Positions 54,101-61,504 of a DNA stretch of 64,000 bases are shown here, piece after piece; within the stretch, counting starts at the first letter, position 1; every line of letters starts with the position of its first letter. Under the pieces are notes generated by a model. That model worked only from the letters and a program-made list of their open reading frames with translations. It was not told the DNA's origin and did no database searches. A program made the translations under genes and the position numbers. The stretch comes from Nocardia elegans NBRC 108235. Its GTDB lineage: Bacteria > Actinomycetota > Actinomycetes > Mycobacteriales > Mycobacteriaceae. The stretch covers positions 123,597 to 187,596 of the forward strand of contig NZ_BDBF01000012.1 of NCBI RefSeq assembly GCF_001612845.1. Reading direction: 5' to 3'.

Positions 54101-54741
54101 ATCTCACTGCCGACCAGCATGGTTCCGGTGGTCTCGACCGTCACGTGGGTGATGATCGGAATGCGCCGCCCGACCCGTTCCATGGCCCTGCGGCTACCGG
54201 TGACCGCGGCCTTCACCTGCAGCAGGTCCTGGCAGGTCTCGATCAGGATGGCATCCGCGCCCCCGTCGAGCATGCCGAGCGCGGCCTCGGCGTAGGCGTC
54301 GCGCAGCGCGACGAAGGGAGCGTGGCCCAGGGTGGGCAGTTTGGTACCGGGCCCCATCGACCCCAGGACGTAGCGGGGCGTGCCGTCGGCGGACGGGCCC
54401 ATCTCGTCGGCGACCTCGCGGGCGAGCCGGGTGCCGCGTTCGGACAGATCGCGGATCCGGTCGGCGATGTCGTAGTCGGCCAGGTTGGGCAGATTGCAGC
54501 CGAAGGTGTTGGTCTCGACCGCGTCGGCGCCGGCCTCGTAATAGGCGCGGTGAATGCCGCGCAGCACGTCGGGGCGGGTCTCGTTCAGGATCTCGTTGCA
54601 TCCTTCGAGGCCACGGAAGTCGTCGAGCGTCAGATCCGCGGCCTGCAACATCGTGCCCATCGCACCGTCGCCGATCACGACACGCCGGGCAAGCGTGTCG
54701 AGCAACGTGGTATCGAACTCGGCGCGGGAGGACACAGACAT
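51163..54741 (-). CDS. metH: Cobalamin-dependent methionine synthase MetH
   Basis: A 1192-residue modular enzyme that transfers the methyl group of methyltetrahydrofolate to homocysteine through cobalamin. Order: homocysteine domain (about 1-320; zinc cysteines in GGCCGTTP), pterin domain (about 350-610), cap and B12 domain (about 640-880; GDVHDIGKNLV carries the lower-ligand His), and the SAM-reactivation domain to the C-terminus. A basic Ala/Arg/Glu insert near residue 880 separates the last two, as in other actinobacteria. ATG 54741 lies seven bases after TACTCT, a leaderless-type promoter. I saw no cobalamin riboswitch upstream. Its last codons form one copy of the 19-bp repeat. Confidence 0.96.
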   Translation of the reverse strand: MSVSSRAEFDTTLLDTLARRVVIGDGAMGTMLQAADLTLDDFRGLEGCNEILNETRPDVLRGIHRAYYEAGADAVETNTFGCNLPNLADYDIADRIRDLSERGTRLAREVADEMGPSADGTPRYVLGSMGPGTKLPTLGHAPFVALRDAYAEAALGMLDGGADAILIETCQDLLQVKAAVTGSRRAMERVGRRIPIITHVTVETTGTMLVGSEIGAALTAIEPLGVDMIGLNCATGPDEMSEHLRHLSKHAQLPVSVMPNAGLPVLGANGAEYPLTPGELASALHGFVTEFGLALVGGCCGTTPQHIREVADAVANVAPAQRNPAHEPSVSSMYTSVPFEQDASIMMIGERTNANGSKAFREAMLAGDWQKCLDIAKDQTRDGAHMLDLCVDYVGRDGSVDMAELAGRLATASTLPIMLDSTEPPVLQAGLEHLGGRCAVNSVNYEDGAGPDSRFQQIMRLVAEHGAAVVALTIDEDGQARTAEKKVEIAERLIADITGNWGLAESDIIVDCLTFTLGTGQEESRRDGVETIEGIRELKRRHPQVQTTLGLSNISFGLNPAARQVLNSVFMHECVEAGLDSAIVHASKILPMSRIPEDQRTAALDLIYDRRREGYDPLQTLMAMFEGVSAASAKASRADELAALPLFERLERRIVDGDRNGLQEDLDAAMQEVPPLQIINETLLSGMKTVGELFGSGQMQLPFVLQSAEVMKAAVAHLEPHMEATDDSGKGRIVLATVKGDVHDIGKNLVDIILSNNGYEVVNLGIKQPISAILDAATDKKADVIGMSGLLVKSTVVMKENLEEMNTRGVADQFPVLLGGAALTRAYVENDLTDVYAGDVHYARDAFEGLRLMDDIMTRKRGGAGDPDSPDAEAERAKAAERKARHERSKRIAAERRAKEVPVEVPERSDVAADLPVPVPPFWGTRVIKGLAVGEYSGLLDERALFLGQWGLRGQRGGEGPSYEELVESDGRPRLRYWLDRLSTEGVLQHAAVVYGYFPAVSEGDDVIVLTEPDPAAPQRYRFTFPRQQRDRFLCIADFVRSRKLAVERGQVDVLPFQLVTMGQPIADFANELFAANNYRDYLEVHGIGVQLTEALAEYWHRRIREELVLEGHSVADEDPAEVTDYFKLGYRGARYSFGYGACPELEDRAKLVSLLEADRIGVSLSEELQLHPEQSTDAFVLLHPEAKYFNA
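51164..51182. repeat. Right copy of 19-bp direct repeat at metH 3' end
   Basis: Identical to 49427-49445. It covers the last five sense codons of metH and two bases of the TAA stop. The gene end is intact, as expected when an element inserts with a repeat that restores the coding end. Confidence 0.8.
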
Positions 54742-54748
54742 GTACCCC

Positions 54749-54754
54749 AGAGTA
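54749..54754 (-). promoter_or_regulatory. Leaderless-type -10 element (TACTCT) for metH
   Basis: Reverse-strand TACTCT, seven bases, then ATG 54741. Confidence 0.6.
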
Positions 54755-54861
54755 GTGGGCGGCCCCGACAATCCTGACCACCGGACCGGGCGGCCCGTGC
54801 CACATCGCTCCCGACACGCGGTATCCCGCAATATGCGGTGAACGACACCGCCGCCAAGCCG

Positions 54862-54867
54862 TAGGCT
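54862..54867 (+). promoter_or_regulatory. Leaderless-type -10 element (TAGGCT) for PAC2 gene
   Basis: TAGGCT, six bases, then GTG 54874. It supports the GTG over the ATG at 54904. Confidence 0.6.
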
Positions 54868-54873
54868 GACCGG

Positions 54874-55764
54874 GTGAACCCCAGTGCCTCATCCGATCCG
54901 GCAATGCCGACGTTGCGTGATCCGGTTCTCGTCGCCGCCTTCGAAGGCTGGAACGACGCGGCCGACGCCGCCAGCGGCGCCGTCGAACATCTGGAACTGA
55001 TCTGGGACGCCGAACCGCTGGCCGAACTGGATTCCGAAGACTACTACGATTACCAGGTCAACCGGCCGACCGTGCGCCAGGTCGACGGCGTGACCCGCGA
55101 GATCCAGTGGCCCTCGACCACCCTGTCGGTGTGCTCACCTCCCGGTAGTGAGCGCGACATCGTGTTGCTGCACGGCATCGAGCCGAATATGCGCTGGCGA
55201 GCGTTCTGCTCCGACATCATCGAACTGATCGAGCAACTGCAGGTCACGACGGTGGTGATTCTGGGAGCACTGCTCGCGGACACCCCGCACACCCGGCCGG
55301 TCCCGGTCACCGGCACCGCCTACAGCAAGGAAGCGGCCGAACAGTTCAGCCTGGAACAAACTCGCTACGAGGGCCCGACCGGCATCACCGGCGTACTGCA
55401 GGACGCGTGTGTGCGAGCGGGCGTGCCGGCGATCTCGTTCTGGGCCGCGGTTCCCCACTACGTCTCCCAGCCGCCGAATCCGAAGGCGACCATCGCGCTG
55501 TTGCGCCGGGTCGAGGACGTGCTCGATATCGAGGTGCCGCTGGGCGAGTTGCCCGCGCAGGCCGAGGACTGGGAGTCCGCGGTCGACGAGATGACCGAAG
55601 GTGACGAGGAGGTCACCGAATACGTGCGGTCGCTGGAGGAGCGCGGCGACGCCGCGGTCGACCTCGACGACGCGATGGCCAAGATCGATGGCGATGCGAT
55701 CGCCGCGGAATTCGAGAAGTATCTGCGCCGGCGAGGCGGCGGCAAGGGCGGATTCGGCTTGTAG
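54874..55764 (+). CDS. PAC2 family protein (Rv2125-like)
   Basis: A 296-residue protein of the PAC2 (proteasome assembly chaperone 2) family: LVAAFEGWNDAADAASGAVEHL, then VVILGALLADTPHTRPVPVTG and SFWAAVPHYVSQPPNPKAT. The eukaryotic homologue helps build the 20S core, so it is notable that this genome has a 20S proteasome, but a chaperone role in actinobacteria is not established. The C-terminal 90 residues are acidic and end in a Gly-rich tail. Divergent from metH, as in M. tuberculosis. Confidence 0.88.
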   Translation: MNPSASSDPAMPTLRDPVLVAAFEGWNDAADAASGAVEHLELIWDAEPLAELDSEDYYDYQVNRPTVRQVDGVTREIQWPSTTLSVCSPPGSERDIVLLHGIEPNMRWRAFCSDIIELIEQLQVTTVVILGALLADTPHTRPVPVTGTAYSKEAAEQFSLEQTRYEGPTGITGVLQDACVRAGVPAISFWAAVPHYVSQPPNPKATIALLRRVEDVLDIEVPLGELPAQAEDWESAVDEMTEGDEEVTEYVRSLEERGDAAVDLDDAMAKIDGDAIAAEFEKYLRRRGGGKGGFGL

Positions 55765-55836
55765 CCGGTGGCGGCGCCGGACACTCGGCCGGCGGGCGGG
55801 TCCCGCGAACGCGTGTCCGGCGACAGCCGCGCGCGG

Positions 55837-56142
55837 TCAGGTCTCGATGGTCAGCACCTGGGCCTCCGCGTCGTGAGCCAGTTTCGCGATGAGCACGTCG
55901 CGCGGAATGGTCTGGCCCGCAAGATGATCGAGTGACGGAACCACCACATGGTGTGCCTCGGCCCGCTTGAGCTCGGCCGTGAGTTCGGCGAACGCGGCGC
56001 CGTCACCCTGGGTCGATTCATGGAACGTCGCGGCGAAGCAGAGGCCGACTTCGCTGGCCAGGGTGCACATCGCATCCTCCAGCTCGGCGGCGTGACCGTC
56101 GGCCAAATCGTCACGCACGTATCCATAGATCAACGCTTCCAC
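55837..56142 (-). CDS. Resolvase-fold protein lacking catalytic serine
   Basis: A 101-residue protein resembling only the N-terminal domain of serine recombinases (ALIYGYVRDDLADGHAAEL; later HHVVVPSLDHLAG). In active resolvases the segment is YxRVS with the nucleophilic Ser; here it is YVRDD, so Ser is absent. The DNA-binding domain is missing too. It is therefore not a recombinase; a regulatory or protein-binding role is likely. GTG 56142 follows GGAGG five bases upstream. It is divergent from the XRE/TPR regulator, with a 15-base-period direct repeat between them. Confidence 0.7.
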   Translation of the reverse strand: MEALIYGYVRDDLADGHAAELEDAMCTLASEVGLCFAATFHESTQGDGAAFAELTAELKRAEAHHVVVPSLDHLAGQTIPRDVLIAKLAHDAEAQVLTIET

Positions 56143-56184
56143 CCGAACCTCCGTTTGGATGTGTAAGGGACTCGCTGTTCTGTT

Positions 56185-56210
56185 GTGGATCACCTGCTAG
56201 TGGATCACCT
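56185..56210. repeat. Direct repeat GTGGATCACCT in divergent promoter region
   Basis: Copies at 56185-56195 and 56200-56210, between the resolvase-like and XRE genes. Candidate binding site for the XRE regulator. Confidence 0.5.
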
Positions 56211-56324
56211 TCTGCGGACGGGAAAACCGCCCGAATCGAGCATCCGTCATCGGCAAATGCAATTGCAGATGTCAATGACGGACAACCGCGTGCCCTATTG
56301 GGTCCAACTCGCGTTAACTGGTGG

Positions 56325-56330
56325 GATACT
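56325..56330 (+). promoter_or_regulatory. Leaderless-type -10 element (GATACT) for XRE gene
   Basis: GATACT, six bases, then GTG 56337. Confidence 0.5.
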
Positions 56331-56336
56331 ACAGAC

Positions 56337-57569
56337 GTGGCCGTGAGTGACGATCGACCCGTCTGGGCTGTCAGGATGCGCTCCGAACGCGACGCCCGGG
56401 GGTGGTCCCAAGCGGATGCCGTCCGTGCGATGCGCGCGAAGTCATCCCACAACTTGCCGACAGACAGTACCCTCCTACGCAATTGGCGCCGTTGGGAATC
56501 GGGCGAGTCGCGCCCGGACGATTTCTACGCGCCGATCATCGCGGCGGCGTTCGACACCGTCACCGCGGCGTTTTTCCCCAAGGCGCGCCCGAATCGGGAC
56601 GACGAACTTTTGTCGTCAACGGGAATGGACACGCTCGAGTTCATCGGCCGGCTACGGATGTCCGACATCTCTTCGGCCACACTGGATGCCATTCGCATCA
56701 CCGCCGAGCGGCTGTGCTGCGAATATCCCTTCGCCGACCCGCACGAACTGCACACCGAGGGCACGGCGTGGCTGCGGCGCATCACCTCACTGCTGGACGG
56801 GCGGCTGACCCTTGCCCAGCATCGCGAGGTGCTGGTCCTCGCCGGTTGGGTGGCGTTGCTGGTCGGATGTGTCGACTACGACCTGGGCCGGCGCACCGCC
56901 GCGGAGGCGACCCGCCGCGCGGCCCTGTCACTGGGACAGGAGGCCGACCATCCCGAAATCGTCGGCTGGGGTGCGGAAATGGCGGCCTGGTTCGCCATCA
57001 CGCAGGGCAACTACCGCGGTGCGATCGAGGTGGCCGAGTCCGCCCTGGACAACTGCCGCGGCATGGGCGTCGGCGTACAGCTGGCCGCGCAGCAGGCCAA
57101 GGCGTGGGCCCGCATCGGCGATCGCGAGGCGATGGAACGCGCCCTCGAGCGCGGCCGAGATATCTTGCGGCAATTGGACAATCCCGCAAATCTGGACAAC
57201 CACTTCGTGGTCGACGCGCAGAAGTTCGACTTCTACGCCATGGATTGCTGCCGGGTCGCCGGCGACAACCGCCCCGCGGAAGCCTATGCCCGCCAGGTGA
57301 TCCGCAGCGCCACGGGCCTCGACGGTTCGGTCCGTCAGCCGATGCGCGTATCCGAGGCACAGCTGACCCTGGCCGTCGTAGCGGTCCGCGATCGCGATCT
57401 GGAGCTCGCGGTCGACGAGGCGATGCGCGCGTTCGAGGGCAAGCGCCGCTCGCTGCCCTCGCTGCTGTGGATCGCGGGCGAGGCGGCGCGGGAGATGATC
57501 GAGCGCTATCCGTCCGATCCCCGCACGCGCACCTATCTCGAGCAGCTGCGGGTCCTGTCGACGAGCTGA
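56337..57569 (+). CDS. XRE-family regulator with TPR-like sensor domain
   Basis: A 410-residue protein. The N-terminal helix-turn-helix (RSERDARGWSQADAVRAMRA, then LRNWRRWESGES) resembles the XRE type common in Streptomyces and Nocardia. The rest is a helical repeat region (residues about 120-400; RGAIEVAESALDNCRG, AWARIGDREAMERALER), probably TPR, that may bind a peptide or partner. GTG 56337 is placed six bases after GATACT; GTG 56343 is a close alternative. Divergent from the resolvase-like gene. Targets unknown. Confidence 0.8.
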   Translation: MAVSDDRPVWAVRMRSERDARGWSQADAVRAMRAKSSHNLPTDSTLLRNWRRWESGESRPDDFYAPIIAAAFDTVTAAFFPKARPNRDDELLSSTGMDTLEFIGRLRMSDISSATLDAIRITAERLCCEYPFADPHELHTEGTAWLRRITSLLDGRLTLAQHREVLVLAGWVALLVGCVDYDLGRRTAAEATRRAALSLGQEADHPEIVGWGAEMAAWFAITQGNYRGAIEVAESALDNCRGMGVGVQLAAQQAKAWARIGDREAMERALERGRDILRQLDNPANLDNHFVVDAQKFDFYAMDCCRVAGDNRPAEAYARQVIRSATGLDGSVRQPMRVSEAQLTLAVVAVRDRDLELAVDEAMRAFEGKRRSLPSLLWIAGEAAREMIERYPSDPRTRTYLEQLRVLSTS

Positions 57570-57614
57570 GCGGATTCGCCTGCGCCGCTGAATTGCACGA
57601 TGCCGCCGGGGTTG

Positions 57615-57620
57615 TACGCT
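57615..57620 (+). promoter_or_regulatory. Leaderless-type -10 element (TACGCT) for DUF2127 gene
   Basis: TACGCT, seven bases, then ATG 57628. Confidence 0.55.
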
Positions 57621-57627
57621 GCGACGA

Positions 57628-58392
57628 ATGGACTTCAGTCTGCGCAGCTGCTCGTGGCACGGGCACGCCACCTACGCCCCCGACGAAGCGGAACTGGCTG
57701 CGCGCCTGCATGTTTCGACGGCCGCCGGCGAGGCCTGGCGGTGTCTGCGCTGCGGGAACTTCGTGATCGGCGAGCCGCGCGGGCGCGGCCCGGCCGACGC
57801 GGCGCCCGAGGTGCCGCGCGGGCGGCTGCTGCGCGACCGGCTGATCATGCGGCTGCTGGCCACCGAACGGGTGATCCGCGGGCTGGTGTTCGTGGTGCTG
57901 GCCGCCGGGGTGTTCAAGGTGCGCAATTCGCAGGAGCAGCTGCATACCGCATTCGATCGCGAGCTGCCGCTGATCCGTCCGCTCGCCGACCAGATCGGCT
58001 GGAATCCCGACAATTCCAAGATCGTGGCGTTCATCGAGAAGGGCTGGACGCTGTCGCCGACCGTGCTCACCTGGATCGCGGTGGGGTTGCTGGCGTACGC
58101 CGTCATCGAATTCGTCGAGGCCGTGGGCCTGTGGTACGTGCAGCGCTGGGGTGAGTATTTCGCGGTGATCGCCACCTCGCTGTTCCTGCCGCTCGAAATC
58201 TACGAGCTCACCGAGCGCATCACCGTCGTCCGCGCCGGCGCCCTGGTGATCAATATCGCCGCGGTGCTGTGGTTGCTGTGGTCGAAGCGGTTGTTCGGCC
58301 TCAACGGCGGTGGCGCCGCCTACCATCGCGAGCACAGTGAGGAGAGCCTGCTGACCGTGGAACGCTCCGCGGTCGCCACCGAGGCGGGGTGA
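57628..58392 (+). CDS. DUF2127 family membrane protein
   Basis: A 254-residue protein. The N-terminus has a small cysteine/histidine-containing region (CSWHGHATYAP and WRCLRCGNF) that could bind zinc. The remainder is the DUF2127 domain with about four hydrophobic segments, including LIRGLVFVVLAAGVFKV-like, LTWIAVGLLAYAVIEFVEA and YFAVIATSLFLPLEIYEL. Function unknown. It precedes the Wadjet-type genes by 60 bases on the same strand, but jetA has its own promoter-like box, so they need not be one operon. Confidence 0.82.
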   Translation: MDFSLRSCSWHGHATYAPDEAELAARLHVSTAAGEAWRCLRCGNFVIGEPRGRGPADAAPEVPRGRLLRDRLIMRLLATERVIRGLVFVVLAAGVFKVRNSQEQLHTAFDRELPLIRPLADQIGWNPDNSKIVAFIEKGWTLSPTVLTWIAVGLLAYAVIEFVEAVGLWYVQRWGEYFAVIATSLFLPLEIYELTERITVVRAGALVINIAAVLWLLWSKRLFGLNGGGAAYHREHSEESLLTVERSAVATEAG

Positions 58393-58439
58393 CGGCACGC
58401 CGAGGCCCGGGTGCGCCGCCGCGGCGCACAGGCAGGTAT

Positions 58440-58445
58440 TACGCT
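58440..58445 (+). promoter_or_regulatory. Leaderless-type -10 element (TACGCT) for jetA
   Basis: TACGCT, seven bases, then GTG 58453; this selects GTG 58453 over upstream GTG 58411 and 58447. Confidence 0.55.
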
Positions 58446-58452
58446 CGTGCCG

Positions 58453-60060
58453 GTGACCGAGTCCGCTGACCGATTGCTGCCCGCCGAACCCGCACTGTTC
58501 GACGGCGTCTCCCCCACTCGGGACGAGACGGTGATCGAGGGCGCGGATCGGCTGCGGTTGTTCTCCTTCGCCACCGCCGACAAGCGCAACGACTATCTGT
58601 GGGTGCTGCGCGCCTTCGATCACGCGCGTGCCGCCTATGTGGTGCTGCTGCATGCCTCCGATGTGGCCGACACCCTGGCTCGGATGCCGGATGCCCCGCA
58701 TCCCACCGCCACCGAGATCGGGCCGCTGCTCGAACAGCTGCACACCTGGGGTGTGCTGGAACGCAGTTACGACGGCACCCGCGCGGCGACGCTCGCCGAA
58801 TATCGCAACCGGCACTACGTGTATCAGTTCTCGCAGGCCGGATATCAGGCGTACCGGGCGGTGAACGAGGTGCTGGGCGCGCGCCTGGACGAGGCCTCGC
58901 TGTCGCGGCTGGTGCTCCCGGAACTGCTGGCCGATCTGCGGGCGCTGGCGCAGGCCAATCGCGACGGCGACGCCGAGCGGGTGTACCGGATTCTGAAGCG
59001 ACTCGACACCGCGCTGTCCGAATTGGCGGACCGCGCGGCGCATTTCTATCTGACCCTCGGCGATCTGGTCCGCACGACCGAGGCCACGCCGGAAGCCTTT
59101 CTCGCACACAAGGATGCGCTGCTGGCGCATATGCGCGAATTCAGCATGGATCTGGCCCGCTACGCGCCCCGGCTGGCGGCCGCGATCGCCGAGGTCGACG
59201 ACACCGGCGCCGAGGCGCTGATCGCCCGCGCCGCGTCCTGTGACGAGCGGGTGCTGCTGGACATCGGCGCGCGCGAAGCCGATTGGCGCGCCCGCTGGCA
59301 GGGGCTGCGCGGATGGTTCGTCGCGGTCCGCGATCGCGGCGCGCCCGACCCCGGCGGCGAATCCGCCCCGGTGACCGAGGCCGAACGGTTGCGGGAGGCG
59401 ACCATGAGCGCGATCGCGGCGGTGCTGTCGCTGCTGCGCCGCGTGACCGAAACGCGCAAGGGCGGGGTGAGCCGGGAGTCGGCGCTGCGGCATCTGGCCG
59501 GTTGGTTCGCCGCCGCGCCCACCACCGACAGCGCGCACGCCCTGTTCGACGTCGTCTTCGGATTGGGCAAACCCCGGCACCTGTCGATGGAACATCCCGA
59601 CGCCGACATCATTCCCGCGCACCGATCCTGGTGGGAGGCAGCGCCGCTGGAGATCGCGCGCACGCTCGCCGAAACCGGCCGCCAGCCCACCCCGGGCGCG
59701 CCCGCGCGGCTCGTGCGCAACGATGCCGGGGTGCGGCGGCTGCGCCAGGCGCAGTTGGAGACGCAGCGGGCCCGCGCGGCGGCCGCGATGTCGCTGGCCG
59801 CCGCCGATGTGCACGACCGGGTGCTCGACGAACGTGAAACCGAGGTCCTGCTGCGGCTGCTCGACGCCGCCTCCACCGCGTGGGTGCCCGTGAGCGGGCG
59901 GGTGAGCACGACCGGATCCGACAGCGGCGTGACGCTGACGGTCCGCGAACATCCCGGCTCCACGGTGGTGCGCACGGCCCAGGGCCTGCTGTATCTGGAT
60001 CACCGCCGGCTCGAGGTGCGCGAGAATTCCCGCGCCCGCACCGCCTCCGGGCGGTCGTGA
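58453..60060 (+). CDS. jetA: Wadjet defence protein JetA (TIGR02677/DUF2397-like)
   Basis: A 535-residue protein of the TIGR02677 family, the kleisin-like subunit of one Wadjet subtype. Wadjet complexes resemble MukBEF condensins, extrude DNA loops and cleave small circular plasmids. N-terminal sequence LRLFSFATADKRNDYLWVLRAFDHA and the winged-helix-like EIGPLLEQLHTWGVLE region match the family, followed by long helices. GTG 58453 lies seven bases after a -10 box. Its stop overlaps jetB. Assignment rests on sequence style and on the following two genes. Confidence 0.85.
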   Translation: MTESADRLLPAEPALFDGVSPTRDETVIEGADRLRLFSFATADKRNDYLWVLRAFDHARAAYVVLLHASDVADTLARMPDAPHPTATEIGPLLEQLHTWGVLERSYDGTRAATLAEYRNRHYVYQFSQAGYQAYRAVNEVLGARLDEASLSRLVLPELLADLRALAQANRDGDAERVYRILKRLDTALSELADRAAHFYLTLGDLVRTTEATPEAFLAHKDALLAHMREFSMDLARYAPRLAAAIAEVDDTGAEALIARAASCDERVLLDIGAREADWRARWQGLRGWFVAVRDRGAPDPGGESAPVTEAERLREATMSAIAAVLSLLRRVTETRKGGVSRESALRHLAGWFAAAPTTDSAHALFDVVFGLGKPRHLSMEHPDADIIPAHRSWWEAAPLEIARTLAETGRQPTPGAPARLVRNDAGVRRLRQAQLETQRARAAAAMSLAAADVHDRVLDERETEVLLRLLDAASTAWVPVSGRVSTTGSDSGVTLTVREHPGSTVVRTAQGLLYLDHRRLEVRENSRARTASGRS

Positions 60061-61502
60061 TGCACGCGAAAACCATCGACCCGCTGGCATTGGACAGCTA
60101 CCAGCGCGCCGCGCGGGTCCTGCTGGCCAATCATCTGGTGACCCGGACCTTCCCGGATCGCATTGCGCTGCCGTTGATCCGGCGCTGGGCCACGGAACTG
60201 CGCGAGGACATGGCCGAGCTGCTCGGTTACCGGCTCGAGGTCACCGAGACCACGGCTCGGCTGTTCCCGATCCCCGACCGGCTCGACACCGGCCGTCCCG
60301 CCCGTACCCCCGCCGATCGTGTCTTCGACCGTCGCCGCTACGCCTATCTGTCGCTCGCGTTGGCGGCGCTCGGTCGCGCCGGTGATCAGATCACGCTGTC
60401 GGAGTTGGCCGATCAGGTCGCGGCCTACGCCGTGCGGGTGGAGGGGCTGGACCTGTCGACCGAACGCGCTGCCGACCGCGATGCGTTCGTGGACGCGGTG
60501 GCCTGGCTGGCCGCCCGCGGCGCCCTGACCCTCGCCGACGGCGACGCCGGTGGCTGGGCCGCCGACCCAGAAGCGGGTGAGGCGCTCTACGACATCGACC
60601 GCTCGGTGGTGTTCGCGATCTTCCGGCCGCCGCGCGCGTTGCAGCACCTGCACAGTGTGCGCACCCTGCTCGCCGACGACACCGATTCCGCCGCAACGGC
60701 TTCCGTGCCGTCGCGCGCCGCGGCCGCGCGCCGGGTGCGGCGGGCGCTGATCGAACTGCCGGTCGTCTACACCGAAACCCTCGGTGCGGCGGAACAATCC
60801 GCGCTGGGCAGCGAGAAGATCGTGGCGGAGGTGGAGTTGCTCACCGGGCTGCGCGCCGAACGCCGCGGTGAGGGCGTGGCCTTGATCGACACCTCCGGCC
60901 GGTTCTCCGATGTGCGCTTCCCCAGCACCGGAACCCTCGCGCAGGTGGCGCTGCTGCTGATCGGCGAGATCGCCGACCGGGTCCTCGACCTCGACAATCC
61001 GCTGCCCCGGCAACCGCGCCCGCCCGCCGCCCCCGGCATCGCCGACGGTCTCGATGCCGCCATTCCGGCGGCCACGGTCTTCGCGCCGCTGGTCACGGCG
61101 CCGCAGGAACCCGGCGACGCGGATGATCCGGCCGACGAGGAAGGTCCCGAGCCGATCACCCATCCGTTCGTCGACGACGAGTGGATTCGCGCGACCGTGC
61201 ACGCGCTCACCGAGCGGTACGGTTCGACGTTCGCCGCTCAATGGCAGGCCGACGTGGGCGGGCTCACCACCGAGGTGGTCGGTCTGCTGGCGCGGCTGTC
61301 TCTCGTGGAGATGGTCGACGGCGGTGTCCTGGCACTGCCCGCGCTGGCCCGCTATCGGGGCGCGGTGGTCACCGTGCGCACGCGGGCCGAAACCGAATTG
61401 TTCGCCTCAGCACGATCGCTGGGCGCGCACGCCACCGGGGAACCGGCGACCGCACCGGCCGGCGCCGCGGGATCCAGTACCTCAGGAAAGGGGACGGAGT
61501 AA
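60060..61502 (+). CDS. jetB: Wadjet defence protein JetB (TIGR02678/DUF2398-like)
   Basis: A 480-residue protein of the TIGR02678 family, the KITE-like subunit that binds JetA and the SMC-like JetC. Recognisable parts are YQRAARVLLANHLVTRTFPD, then RRRYAYLSLALAALGRAGDQITLSELA and a C-terminal winged-helix-like domain (ITHPFVDDEWIRATVHAL). ATG 60060 shares its first base with the end of the jetA stop (TGATG), so translation is coupled. jetC begins two bases after its stop. Confidence 0.87.
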   Translation: MHAKTIDPLALDSYQRAARVLLANHLVTRTFPDRIALPLIRRWATELREDMAELLGYRLEVTETTARLFPIPDRLDTGRPARTPADRVFDRRRYAYLSLALAALGRAGDQITLSELADQVAAYAVRVEGLDLSTERAADRDAFVDAVAWLAARGALTLADGDAGGWAADPEAGEALYDIDRSVVFAIFRPPRALQHLHSVRTLLADDTDSAATASVPSRAAAARRVRRALIELPVVYTETLGAAEQSALGSEKIVAEVELLTGLRAERRGEGVALIDTSGRFSDVRFPSTGTLAQVALLLIGEIADRVLDLDNPLPRQPRPPAAPGIADGLDAAIPAATVFAPLVTAPQEPGDADDPADEEGPEPITHPFVDDEWIRATVHALTERYGSTFAAQWQADVGGLTTEVVGLLARLSLVEMVDGGVLALPALARYRGAVVTVRTRAETELFASARSLGAHATGEPATAPAGAAGSSTSGKGTE

Positions 61503-61504
61503 CC

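Noticed and set aside
51190..54777. 1195-codon rightward open frame opposite metH
   Set aside because: Antisense shadow of metH with no family resemblance and biased composition.
54742..54873. Cobalamin riboswitch upstream of metH
   Set aside because: Only 132 bases separate metH and the PAC2 gene, a leaderless-type promoter abuts metH, and no B12-box-like sequence was seen.
55837..56142. Active serine recombinase or transposon resolvase
   Set aside because: The nucleophilic Ser and the DNA-binding domain are both missing, and no inverted repeats or transposase lie nearby.
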